Source of the DNA: a bacterium
Lineage (GTDB): Bacteria > Electryoneota > RPQS01
Assembly: GCA_028711875.1 (NCBI GenBank)
Contig: JAQTRJ010000034.1
Coordinates: 1 to 11,767 of the forward strand
Length of the DNA: 11,767 nt
Direction: 5' to 3'
Shown here: in pieces, positions 5,937 to 11,767 of the stretch
How the letters are laid out: the number at the start of each line of letters is the position of its first letter
Numbering within the stretch: the first letter of the stretch is position 1
Translations under genes and position numbers: made by a program
The notes under the pieces: model-generated
What the model saw: only the letters and a program-made list of their open reading frames with translations
What the model was told of the DNA's origin: nothing
Databases searched by the model: none

Positions 5937-5969
5937 TCATCTGCCAGAAGAGAATAACCGGAGACCCCC

Positions 5970-6386
5970 ATGCCCTCAATTGAAGAATCCCTGCCTGAAC
6001 TGGTCGGAGCGGTGGCCGAGTGTTTCGACTGGGAGGATTTCGAAGACGCCGACGTCGAGCTGGAGATCCTCGAGAGCGACGACGTACCCTATCCCTACTG
6101 CGACGTTCTGCGCGAGGACACCGGCGAGATCTTCCGCATGTTCGTGACCGCCGAGCCGCTCGATCTGAATCTGGCCGTGCCCGATCACTTCCTGCTGTTC
6201 CATAATCTCGAAGAGGAATTCGAGGAGCAGGTGACCGAAGCGGTGCTGTGCTGGTGCGCGGCGGGCGAGGAAGATTTCTGGTTCGTCCATCGCACCGAAG
6301 ACGGCGAAATCGGTCTGTTTCACTCCGACCTCAGCCTCGACGAGGAATTCGAGGACGAGGAGGGAGAGGAGACTGAGGAAGTCTGA
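5970..6386 (+). CDS. Highly acidic protein of unknown function
   Basis: I do not recognise this 138-residue protein. By hand count about 46 residues are Asp or Glu, there are only three arginines (48, 56, 108) and no lysine, so it is extremely acidic. Residues 1-120 look folded (alternating hydrophobic and acidic positions, aromatics W21, F73-F77, a CWC at 94-96), and the last 18 are an almost pure acidic tail. No signal peptide or membrane segment. The start is well supported by GGAG 8 bases before the ATG. It lies 33 bases after pfkA and 78 before gap, so it is probably co-transcribed with pfkA. Possible roles include a DNA- or RNA-mimic, or a binding partner of a basic protein; both are speculation. 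Confidence 0.85.
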   Translation: MPSIEESLPELVGAVAECFDWEDFEDADVELEILESDDVPYPYCDVLREDTGEIFRMFVTAEPLDLNLAVPDHFLLFHNLEEEFEEQVTEAVLCWCAAGEEDFWFVHRTEDGEIGLFHSDLSLDEEFEDEEGEETEEV

Positions 6387-6395
6387 GACGCTGTC

Positions 6396-6415
6396 GGGCG
6401 CATCGTGATGCGCCC
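6396..6415. repeat. Perfect 9-bp inverted repeat, REP-like, after the acidic gene
   Basis: GGGCGCATC (6396-6404), GT, GATGCGCCC (6407-6415), followed by CTGCG and a run of nine A. It starts 9 bases after the stop of the acidic-protein gene. The downstream run is A, not T, so it is not an intrinsic terminator in the direction of the genes. Its plan matches the palindrome at 1930-1949. Confidence 0.6.
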
Positions 6416-6464
6416 CTGCGAAAAAAAATCAACGAACAAATCACATAGCGGAGAGCATTCGATC

Positions 6465-7478
6465 ATGGCCATTCGCATTGCCATCAACGGATTCGGCCGC
6501 ATCGGACGGCTGGTCTATCGCGGACTGTATAAGGATCCGCGCTTCGACGTCGTCGCGGTCAATGACATCACGGACGCGAAAACGCTCGCGCATCTCCTGA
6601 AGTACGACACCACCCACGGCCGCTTTCCCGACAAAGTGGAACTCATGGAAGGCGGATTCAAAGTTGCGGGCAAGGATGAACTTAAAGTGCTTGCCGAAAA
6701 AGACCCGACCAAGCTGCCGTGGAAGGAGATGAAGGTGGACATCGTTCTCGAGTCCACCGGCGCGAAAGCCTTCCGCGACCGCAAGGGCATCCAGCAGCAC
6801 ATGAATTGCGGCGCGAAGAAAGTGTTGCTGACCGTGCCCTCGAAGGACGAGATTGACGCGACTATCGTCTTCGGCATCAACGATCACGAACTCAAGCCCG
6901 AACACAAGCTGGTCTCGAACGCGTCGTGCACGACGAATTGCGTCGCGCCGATGGCGAAAATTCTCCACGACAACTTCGGCCTCGAATACGGCTTCATGAC
7001 CACGGTGCACGCCTACACGAACGATCAGCGCGTGCTCGACGCTCCGCACAGCGATCTGCGCCGTGCCCGCACCGCCGCCAATAGCATCATTCCCACGACC
7101 ACCGGCGCGGCCCGCACCGTCGGGAAAATTCTCAAGGAACTCAAAGGCAAACTCGACGGCTGCTCGCTGCGCGTGCCGGTGATTGACGGCTCGATCACCG
7201 ACCTCGTCGCCACCGTCCACAAGGACGTGACCATCGAATCCGTGAACGCCGCCTTCAAGAAGGCCGCCGATGGTCCGCTGAAGGGCGTGCTCGAATACAC
7301 CGAGGACGAAATCGTCTCGAGCGACGTCATCGGCAATCCGCACTCGTGCATTTTCGATTCCAAGAGCACGATGACGCTCGGCCCGCGGATGGTGAAAATC
7401 CTCGGCTGGTACGACAACGAGTGGGGCTATTCCATGCGCTGCGTGGATCTCTTAAACAAGATGCAGGTCGGTCTGTAA
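6465..7478 (+). CDS. gap: Glyceraldehyde-3-phosphate dehydrogenase, type I
   Basis: Oxidatively phosphorylates glyceraldehyde 3-phosphate to 1,3-bisphosphoglycerate. The 337-residue protein has the Rossmann motif INGFGRIGR at 7-15, D34 after the second strand (favours NAD over NADP), SNASCTTNC at 151-159 with catalytic C155, H182 in TVHAYT as its base, the S-loop DAPHSDLRRARTAA near 192-205, and WYDNEWGYS at 315-323. The ATG at 6465 is chosen over an ATG 20 codons upstream because the family begins here and GGAGAG lies 9 bases before it. It is followed within 9 bases by the DUF1232 gene in the same frame, separated only by its TAA. Confidence 0.98.
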   Translation: MAIRIAINGFGRIGRLVYRGLYKDPRFDVVAVNDITDAKTLAHLLKYDTTHGRFPDKVELMEGGFKVAGKDELKVLAEKDPTKLPWKEMKVDIVLESTGAKAFRDRKGIQQHMNCGAKKVLLTVPSKDEIDATIVFGINDHELKPEHKLVSNASCTTNCVAPMAKILHDNFGLEYGFMTTVHAYTNDQRVLDAPHSDLRRARTAANSIIPTTTGAARTVGKILKELKGKLDGCSLRVPVIDGSITDLVATVHKDVTIESVNAAFKKAADGPLKGVLEYTEDEIVSSDVIGNPHSCIFDSKSTMTLGPRMVKILGWYDNEWGYSMRCVDLLNKMQVGL

Positions 7479-7487
7479 GGAGACGCC

Positions 7488-8054
7488 ATCGCCAACGCGA
7501 GCAAGCTATCGCGCAAGAAACCGCGCGCGGAAACCGACGACTCCTATCGGGCCGCGCGCGCCGCGCTGGGAAAAATCTGGGACGAGTCCGGCTTCGGCGG
7601 CGGACAATCGTTCGCGGTGATTGCGGAGAACATCGAGTCCCGTTTTGTGCAATCGATCAAACGCATCACCGCCAACGATATCGCCTACGTGATCGGAACG
7701 CGCGGCGACCGCTGTGTGCGCTGGTTTCAAACAAGCACTCCGTCCTGGGCGCAGGCGCTCGTCCCGCAGCTCAAGTTGCTGCTCGCCATGTTGCGCGACA
7801 GCATGTCCGGGCAGTTTCAGCTTTCGTGGGCGGACATGTCGGCGATCACGGCCACGCTGCTCTATATCGGCAATCCGTTCGACGTGCTGCCGAACTCGCT
7901 GCCCGAGGTCGGACACCTCGACGACGCGCTGGTGGTCGCGTTGTGCGTGTCCACCGTTCGCAAGGATCTGCGCCGCTATGCGCTGGCCCGCGGCGCGCAG
8001 CTTGGAGACGTGGAGATTTTGGTGACGCCCGAGTCCTCGGGATCGTCGTCTTAA
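7488..8054 (+). CDS. DUF1232 (YkvA-like) protein, apparent AUC start
   Basis: The C-terminal part carries the DUF1232 signature, YIGNPFDVLPNSLPEVGHLDD, split here as YIGNPFDVLP then NSLPEVGHLDD (about residues 126-146), within a hydrophobic helical region; the family is membrane-associated and of unknown function. The first standard start, GTG at 7617, would give 145 residues but has no Shine-Dalgarno site. The frame stays open upstream and reads like protein (SYRAARAALGKIWDESGF). A perfect AAGGAG at 7477-7482 sits 5 bases before an in-frame ATC at 7488, giving 188 residues. No ATG, GTG or TTG lies between 7479 and 7617 in this frame; CTG at 7566 is the only other near-cognate choice noted. 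I therefore place the start at ATC, with the caution that a sequencing error could have changed an ATG. It overlaps nothing and is followed 18 bases later by the next gene. Confidence 0.75.
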   Translation: MANASKLSRKKPRAETDDSYRAARAALGKIWDESGFGGGQSFAVIAENIESRFVQSIKRITANDIAYVIGTRGDRCVRWFQTSTPSWAQALVPQLKLLLAMLRDSMSGQFQLSWADMSAITATLLYIGNPFDVLPNSLPEVGHLDDALVVALCVSTVRKDLRRYALARGAQLGDVEILVTPESSGSSS

Positions 8055-8072
8055 TCGAGCAGGGAGGGTAAT

Positions 8073-9011
8073 ATGACGGCCCTTGCTTGGCGAATCGCCG
8101 CGCGATCTGTCGCGGCCGGTTTGCTCGTGCTGATTCCGCTGTGTCTGACGGCAGAGACTGCGTTCGCTCCGCCCGCCGACGCCCGTATTCAAACGGTGAG
8201 CGGCGCTCGGTGTTACTCGGGGGAAGTATTTCTGGCGTCGCCTGCGGACACGCTGGCGCTGGCCGCGCTCGGATTTTCGCAGTTCGAGTTTCGCGGCCGT
8301 TCGGTGCGGACGGTGAAATATGGAGCCGTCTGGCGAACCGACGCCGATTTGAGCAAGCTGCCCGCTTCGGTCAGCGGCGTGACCTACGATGAAGTCGTCG
8401 TCGCCTTGCCGCGCGATGTGGCGGCCGCTTCGGAGATTTCTTCGGTGGAGGATTTGGACGCCGCTCTGCAGCAGGCGCGCGAGCCGCGGGCGGAAACCGG
8501 TCCGACTGTCATGCGCAAGTATTATGTGACTCCCGACGGCCGGTTCATTCCCATCGAGCGAGTGCGGAGCACATTTGTGAACGCGCCGGTCGAGCCGACC
8601 AGACGCTCTTCCGAGGACTTCGAGCGCGAAGACCTCATGAACAAAGGCGCGTTCATCACCTCGCCGTCGGATCACCATCCGTTCCGACGGAAAGAAAATG
8701 TTGGCTGGAGCGATCCCGACATCACCGGCACATATCGCGTGACGCCGGTCGAGAAGGGGAATTTCCATAAGAAGGAGAATGTCGGCAAGCGCGATCCCGC
8801 GACCTGCGGGGATTTCCAGATCACACCATACTCGACTCTGAAAGACTGCGGCATCGGCTCCACGAACTGGTACAAGAAACCCTCCGGCACGGGCAGTTTT
8901 GGTTTCGGCCCGTCAAGCTATCGGTCGCCCGGCGTCGGCTATCGCAGTTTTCCGGTTAGCTATCCTGAGCAGTACCGCCCGACGATTCGCGTGCAGGGCA
9001 GCCGGAGGTGA
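8073..9011 (+). CDS. Secreted protein of unknown function with duplicated KENVG motif
   Basis: The family is not recognised. The 312-residue protein has a signal peptide (basic start, hydrophobic 13-26, likely cleavage near the AFA at 30-32), consistent with export. Residues 206-225 and 233-252 are two copies, 27 residues apart, of a K-E-N-V-G-x2-DP ... TP motif (RKENVGWSDPDITG and KKENVGKRDPATCG). The C-terminus from about 270 is rich in Gly, Ser, Pro and Tyr and ends in basic residues. Cysteines at 47, 245 and 259 could form disulfides outside. The start is certain: GGAGGG 8 bases before the ATG. It closes the probable gap-DUF1232 operon; a link to glycolysis is not implied by its sequence. 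Confidence 0.85.
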   Translation: MTALAWRIAARSVAAGLLVLIPLCLTAETAFAPPADARIQTVSGARCYSGEVFLASPADTLALAALGFSQFEFRGRSVRTVKYGAVWRTDADLSKLPASVSGVTYDEVVVALPRDVAAASEISSVEDLDAALQQAREPRAETGPTVMRKYYVTPDGRFIPIERVRSTFVNAPVEPTRRSSEDFEREDLMNKGAFITSPSDHHPFRRKENVGWSDPDITGTYRVTPVEKGNFHKKENVGKRDPATCGDFQITPYSTLKDCGIGSTNWYKKPSGTGSFGFGPSSYRSPGVGYRSFPVSYPEQYRPTIRVQGSRR

Positions 9012-9019
9012 GGATTTGA

Positions 9020-9036
9020 GGTCACAAATTGTGACC
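9020..9036. promoter_or_regulatory. 17-bp palindrome after the secreted-protein gene
   Basis: GGTCACAA, a central A, and TTGTGACC form 8-bp perfect arms starting 8 bases past the stop codon. It could fold as a 6-bp stem with a 5-base loop or be an operator; no T-tract follows, so it is not a standard terminator. The half sites have the reverse order of the CRP consensus (TCACA then TGTGA), so CRP binding is not suggested. Confidence 0.4.
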
Positions 9037-9071
9037 ACAAGAGAGTTGCTGGTGTAGCGCACTTTCTAACC

Positions 9072-9152
9072 TTGTCATCCTTGAACCCCGCCCGCGAAAA
9101 ATCTTGTGAAGAAAAGAGAAAGCGCAGTCGGGCGGGTGAAGGATCACTCGGA
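9072..9152 (+). repeat. GIY-YIG-associated hairpin repeat, copy A
   Basis: Starts TTGTCATCCTTGAACCCCG and ends with CGGGCGGG-TGAAGGATC. The arms 9077-9094 and 9129-9144 are inverted repeats with a loop of about 34 bases. The right end supplies the GGAG (9150-9153) that serves as ribosome binding site of the next gene. It is a direct repeat of copy B at 9643. Confidence 0.85.
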
Positions 9153-9160
9153 GAATTTCC

Positions 9161-9502
9161 GTGTCGAGCTACTACGTTTACATTCTTGCGAGCGTTTCTT
9201 ATCGCCTCTATATCGGCATGACCAACGACCTTCGACGCCGCGTTTACCAGCACAAGAATAAACTGATCGAAGGCTTCGCCACCAAATACAACATCAACCG
9301 CCTCGTTTATTTCGAAGAGACCTCCGACGTCCGCTCCGCCATCGCGCGCGAAAAGCAGCTCAAGGGCTGGCTGCGGTTTCGGAAGTACAAGCTCATTGAA
9401 TCCATGAATCCGCAGTGGCGCGATCTTGCGGTGGACTGGTTCACCGAGGAAGCAATTCCCGAGCGATCCTTCACCCCGCGCGAGGCAGAGAATCACACTT
9501 AG
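9161..9502 (+). CDS. GIY-YIG nuclease family protein (COG2827-like)
   Basis: A 113-residue single GIY-YIG domain: YVYIL (5-9, the GIY strand) and LYIGMTNDLRRRVYQH (16-31, the YIG strand and conserved arginine), then REKQLKGW at 63-70 with E64 as expected metal-binding glutamate. The catalytic set is therefore complete. Start is GTG at 9161 with GGAG 7 bases upstream. The 13 residues from E101 on (ERSFTPREAENHT) and the stop codon lie in copy C of the hairpin repeat, and the ribosome binding site lies at the end of copy A, so the gene and repeat are physically interlocked. Family members are usually 80-100 residues, so the tail is an addition. Role may be DNA cleavage at the repeats (inference). 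It lies between the secreted gene and pgk. Confidence 0.93.
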   Translation: MSSYYVYILASVSYRLYIGMTNDLRRRVYQHKNKLIEGFATKYNINRLVYFEETSDVRSAIAREKQLKGWLRFRKYKLIESMNPQWRDLAVDWFTEEAIPERSFTPREAENHT

Positions 9503-9538
9503 TGCAAAATCCACGCGCGCGGGGTTCAAGGATGACAG
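9461..9538 (-). repeat. GIY-YIG-associated hairpin repeat, copy C (inverted)
   Basis: Reads GAGCGATCCTTCACCCCGCG at its left and ends with CGGGGTTCAAGGATGACA, the inverse of copies A and B. Arms are 9466-9482 and 9516-9533. The stem is CCCCGCGCG with CGCGCGGGG, where A and B have CCCCGCCCG with CGGGCGGGG: both sides changed together. The left half encodes the end of the nuclease gene; the TAG stop is at 9500-9502, in the loop. Confidence 0.85.
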
Positions 9539-9642
9539 TCGGTAGGTATTCCTTGAAGAACGGACATTATACTCGAACAGAAGTATATTAGGGCGGAGGT
9601 TTCGAGATCGTACAACTGGTATTCTCCACCACGATTTTACCG
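9539..9642. other. Spacer between repeat copies C and B, upstream of pgk
   Basis: Nothing coding was seen in these 104 bases. TATATT near 9587 and TATACT near 9570 are -10-like, but no good -35 box lies 16-18 bases upstream, so a pgk promoter here is not established. Confidence 0.3.
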
Positions 9643-9723
9643 TTGTCATCCTTGAACCCCGCCCGCGAAAAGTGTGGCGAAGAAAAGAGGGAATTTCCTC
9701 GGGCGGGGTGAAGGATCGCTCTG
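9643..9723 (+). repeat. GIY-YIG-associated hairpin repeat, copy B
   Basis: Direct repeat of copy A, 571 bases downstream. The left arm (9648-9665) and right arm CGGGCGGGGTGAAGGAT (9700-9716) pair over about 17 bases with a 1-base bulge around a loop of about 34 bases. It lies about 50 bases before the pgk start. The loops of the three copies differ, but A and B share GAAGAAAAGAG in theirs. Confidence 0.85.
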
Positions 9724-9775
9724 AGGATCGAGTGACAAGCATTCTCCAACAATCCATCTCCCATACGTTTCAACC

Positions 9776-10969
9776 ATGAACAAACTCACTCTCGATGACG
9801 TTGACCTAAGCGGCAAGCGTGTTTTGGTGCGCGTGGATTTCAACGTGCCGCTTGACGAAGGCAAGGTCACGGACGACACGCGCATTCGCGAAAGCCTGCC
9901 CACGATTAAGAAGATCATCGCGGCGGGTGGCAAGTGCATTCTCATGAGCCACCTCGGCCGGCCCAAGGGCAAGCGGGCCATCGAATTCAGCCTGAATCCC
10001 GCGGCGCAAAGGCTCTCCGAGCTTCTCAAGCAGCCCGTCATCATGGCCCCCGACTGCATCGGCGATGAAGTCGAGCGGGTGGTGAAGAAGATGACGCCGG
10101 GGCAGGTGATGATGCTCGAAAACGTCCGCTTCTATGCCGAAGAGGAAAAAAACGATCCCGACTTCGCCGCGAAGCTCGCGCGGCTGGGAGATATTTACGT
10201 CAACGACGCGTTCGGCAGCGCGCACCGCGCTCACGCTTCCACGGAAGGAGTGACGCAGTGCATCAAGCCTGCCGTAGCCGGATACCTGATGCAGAAGGAA
10301 CTCAGGTATCTCGGGCAGGCGCTGAAAAATCCCGCACGGCCGTTCGTGGCGGTCTTGGGCGGATCGAAAATTTCCGGCAAGATTGACGTGATCGAGAATC
10401 TCTTCGGCAAGGTGGACACGATTCTCATCGGTGGCGGCATGGCCTACACGTTTTTCAAAGCGCAAGGTCTGGAAATCGGCGAGTCCATCGTGGAAATGGA
10501 CAAGGTGGATCTCGCTCATGACCTGCTGAAACGCGCTGACGAAAACAAAACCAAATTGCTGCTTCCATCCGATTCGCGTGTGGCCGCTGAGCTCAAGAGT
10601 GACGTGGCTACCGAAATCCGCAAGAACGACGCGCTGCGCGAGACCGACACCGCCGGCGACATCGGCCCGGAAACGGAAAAGCTCTACGCTGACGTCATCC
10701 GCAAGGCCAAGACCGTGGTCTGGAACGGCCCGATGGGAGTTTTCGAGATTGACGAGTTCGCATCTGGAACCAAAGCCGTGGCGCTCGCATTAGCCGAAGC
10801 GACGAAGGCGGGGGCGGTGACGGTGGTCGGAGGCGGAGACTCAGCGGCGGCGGTAAAAAAGTTCGGTCTTGAAAACAAAGTCTCGCATGTTTCCACCGGC
10901 GGCGGGGCCAGCCTCGAATTTCTCGAGGGTAAAGTCCTTCCCGGTGTAGCGGCCCTAACCGACAAGTGA
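9776..10969 (+). CDS. pgk: Phosphoglycerate kinase
   Basis: Transfers the acyl phosphate of 1,3-bisphosphoglycerate to ADP, the step after gap. The 397-residue protein has the substrate motif [19 protein letters not shown] at 19-37, SHLGRP at 58-63, ENVRFY at 115-120, [13 protein letters not shown] at 143-155, LGGSKISGK at 194-202, and the nucleotide-side GGGDSAAA at 352-359 and [14 protein letters not shown] at 373-386; size and order are standard. Start ATG at 9776 gives the usual N-terminus; it is preceded by TTTCAACC with no Shine-Dalgarno site. tpiA follows after 24 bases, so the two form an operon. Confidence 0.98.
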   Translation: MNKLTLDDVDLSGKRVLVRVDFNVPLDEGKVTDDTRIRESLPTIKKIIAAGGKCILMSHLGRPKGKRAIEFSLNPAAQRLSELLKQPVIMAPDCIGDEVERVVKKMTPGQVMMLENVRFYAEEEKNDPDFAAKLARLGDIYVNDAFGSAHRAHASTEGVTQCIKPAVAGYLMQKELRYLGQALKNPARPFVAVLGGSKISGKIDVIENLFGKVDTILIGGGMAYTFFKAQGLEIGESIVEMDKVDLAHDLLKRADENKTKLLLPSDSRVAAELKSDVATEIRKNDALRETDTAGDIGPETEKLYADVIRKAKTVVWNGPMGVFEIDEFASGTKAVALALAEATKAGAVTVVGGGDSAAAVKKFGLENKVSHVSTGGGASLEFLEGKVLPGVAALTDK

Positions 10970-10993
10970 ACCAGAAATCAACCTGTTGTAACC

Positions 10994-11767
10994 ATGATAC
11001 TTGCAGCTAATTGGAAGATGCACAAAACGGCCGAAGAGGCCACCCAGTTCATCAAGGCCTATTGTCTGGGTCTGGAGGAATGGGTAATTCCGACAATAAT
11101 TCTTGCTCCGTTCACGGCTTTACCCGCCATCGGGGATACCTGCCGCCTGACCGGAGTTCCCCGGCAAAGGCTTGCATGGGGTGCTCAAAATATGTATTTT
11201 GAGCAGTCTGGAGCATTTACGGGGGAAGTCTCGGCCAGCATGTTACTTGAACATGGCTGCCGCTACGTTCTGTGCGGTCATAGCGAGAGGCGGCACGTGT
11301 TCGGTGAGTCCGACGTGCTGGTCGGGAAAAAAGTCACGGCGGCGCTGGCCGCGGGACTGATTCCGATCTTCTGTATCGGAGAAACGCTCCCCGAGCGCGA
11401 AGAGGGCAACCTCGAAGCCGTGTTGATGCGGCAGATTGAAGGCGGGCTGGGCGGTCTTTCGACGGACGAATTCGGGAAAGTCGTGGTGGCCTATGAGCCG
11501 GTGTGGGCGATCGGAACCGGAGTGGTGGCGACGCCCGAGCAGGCTCAGGAAGCGCACGCCTTCGTCCGCGACAAACTCGTCGCCAAGTTCGGCCATGCGG
11601 CGAAAAAGGTGCCGATCCTCTACGGCGGCAGCGTGAAGCCCGATAACATTAACGCGCTCGTGTCGCTGCCCGACATAGACGGAGCGCTGGTCGGCGGGGC
11701 CAGCCTGAAGGTGGAGAGCCTGCTGGCGCCGCACGACGGCTGCGTTCAAGCGGCCAAAGAGAAGCAC
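10994..11767 (+). CDS. tpiA: Triosephosphate isomerase (runs off the right edge)
   Basis: Interconverts dihydroxyacetone phosphate and glyceraldehyde 3-phosphate, joining the pfkA and gap halves of glycolysis. The frame from ATG at 10994 stays open for 258 codons to the end of the window. It begins MILAANWKMHKT with N6 and K8, and has the catalytic CGHSERR (94-100, H96), AYEPVWAIGTG (166-176, E168 and loop 6), YGGSVKP (210-216) and VGGASL (233-238), the complete active site. Family members are about 250 residues, so little more than the stop codon is likely missing. TGTAACC precedes the start with no Shine-Dalgarno site; translation may be coupled to pgk. Confidence 0.97.
   Translation, partial: MILAANWKMHKTAEEATQFIKAYCLGLEEWVIPTIILAPFTALPAIGDTCRLTGVPRQRLAWGAQNMYFEQSGAFTGEVSASMLLEHGCRYVLCGHSERRHVFGESDVLVGKKVTAALAAGLIPIFCIGETLPEREEGNLEAVLMRQIEGGLGGLSTDEFGKVVVAYEPVWAIGTGVVATPEQAQEAHAFVRDKLVAKFGHAAKKVPILYGGSVKPDNINALVSLPDIDGALVGGASLKVESLLAPHDGCVQAAKEKH

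Noticed and set aside
6396..6429. Intrinsic terminator after the acidic gene
   Set aside because: The hairpin is followed by an A-run on the coding strand rather than T, so it does not fit termination in the gene direction.
6441..7343. 300-codon open frame on the minus strand over gap
   Set aside because: Shadow of gap, with Val/His/Arg-rich composition and no domain.
7506..8768. 420-codon open frame on the minus strand
   Set aside because: It is antisense to the DUF1232 gene and to the secreted-protein gene, both of which have ribosome binding sites and protein-like sequence. The translation is Arg/His/Gln-rich, as expected from the complement of GC-rich codons.
9072..9723. CRISPR array or insertion sequence with terminal repeats
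   Set aside because: Only three copies, one inverted, with irregular spacing and no cas genes. No transposase is present and no target-site duplication could be recognised at the outer edges.
8960..9757. 265-codon minus-strand open frame over the nuclease gene and repeats
   Set aside because: Antisense to a complete GIY-YIG domain; the protein-like phrases at its two ends are translations of the same hairpin repeat.
1..11767. tRNA, rRNA or known riboswitch genes
   Set aside because: No cloverleaf, rRNA-like stretch or recognised riboswitch core was found by eye in the gaps; this cannot exclude divergent small RNAs without a covariance-model search.

Overview
The window is bacterial, gene-dense and mostly GC-rich (a 60-base sample in pfkA is about 65% G+C). 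It carries ordinary single-copy metabolic genes plus many short palindromic and tandem repeats between them. The mixture of an S23-type four-helix-bundle gene, a secreted PPC/Fn3-like protein, a GIY-YIG nuclease gene among hairpin repeats and weak Shine-Dalgarno sites fits an uncultured Gram-negative lineage, perhaps of the FCB or a neighbouring candidate phylum. This placement is an inference from gene style; no rRNA or other phylogenetic marker is present.

Bases 1-3765 are read leftward on the minus strand. In order of transcription they hold cdd (cytidine deaminase) and udk (uridine kinase) as a tight pair, a KdgF-like cupin gene, an AT-richer HEPN-domain gene that looks imported, tdk (thymidine kinase), and the first half of a four-helix-bundle gene cut by the window edge. 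cdd, udk and tdk together form a pyrimidine salvage set. The spaces between these genes are filled with repeats: two 7-bp tandem arrays that bracket tdk, C-rich hairpins on both sides of the cupin gene, a family of small hairpins ahead of the cupin gene, and a 24-bp perfect palindrome ahead of the HEPN gene.

Bases 3766-4569 (minus) encode a membrane-anchored or secreted protein with a PPC-like beta-sandwich and a C-terminal Fn3-like module. Its promoter and that of pfkA diverge from one AT-rich 344-base spacer; both read TTGACT, 17 bases, then a -10 box.

Bases 4914-11767 (plus) are a glycolytic cluster: pfkA, a very acidic small protein of unknown function, gap, a DUF1232 membrane-type gene that seems to start at AUC, a secreted protein of unknown function, a GIY-YIG nuclease gene, then pgk and tpiA (tpiA runs off the right end). 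pfkA, gap, pgk and tpiA give four steps of lower and upper glycolysis.

The most interesting structure is at 9072-9723. The small GIY-YIG gene is flanked by two direct copies of a roughly 80-bp hairpin element, and its 3' end lies inside a third, inverted copy. The first copy ends in the gene's ribosome binding site and the inverted copy encodes its last 13 residues and stop. The hairpin stem of the inverted copy differs from the other two by a compensated base-pair change. This resembles a nuclease associated with REP-like repeats, analogous to the RAYT/REP pairing but with a GIY-YIG enzyme.
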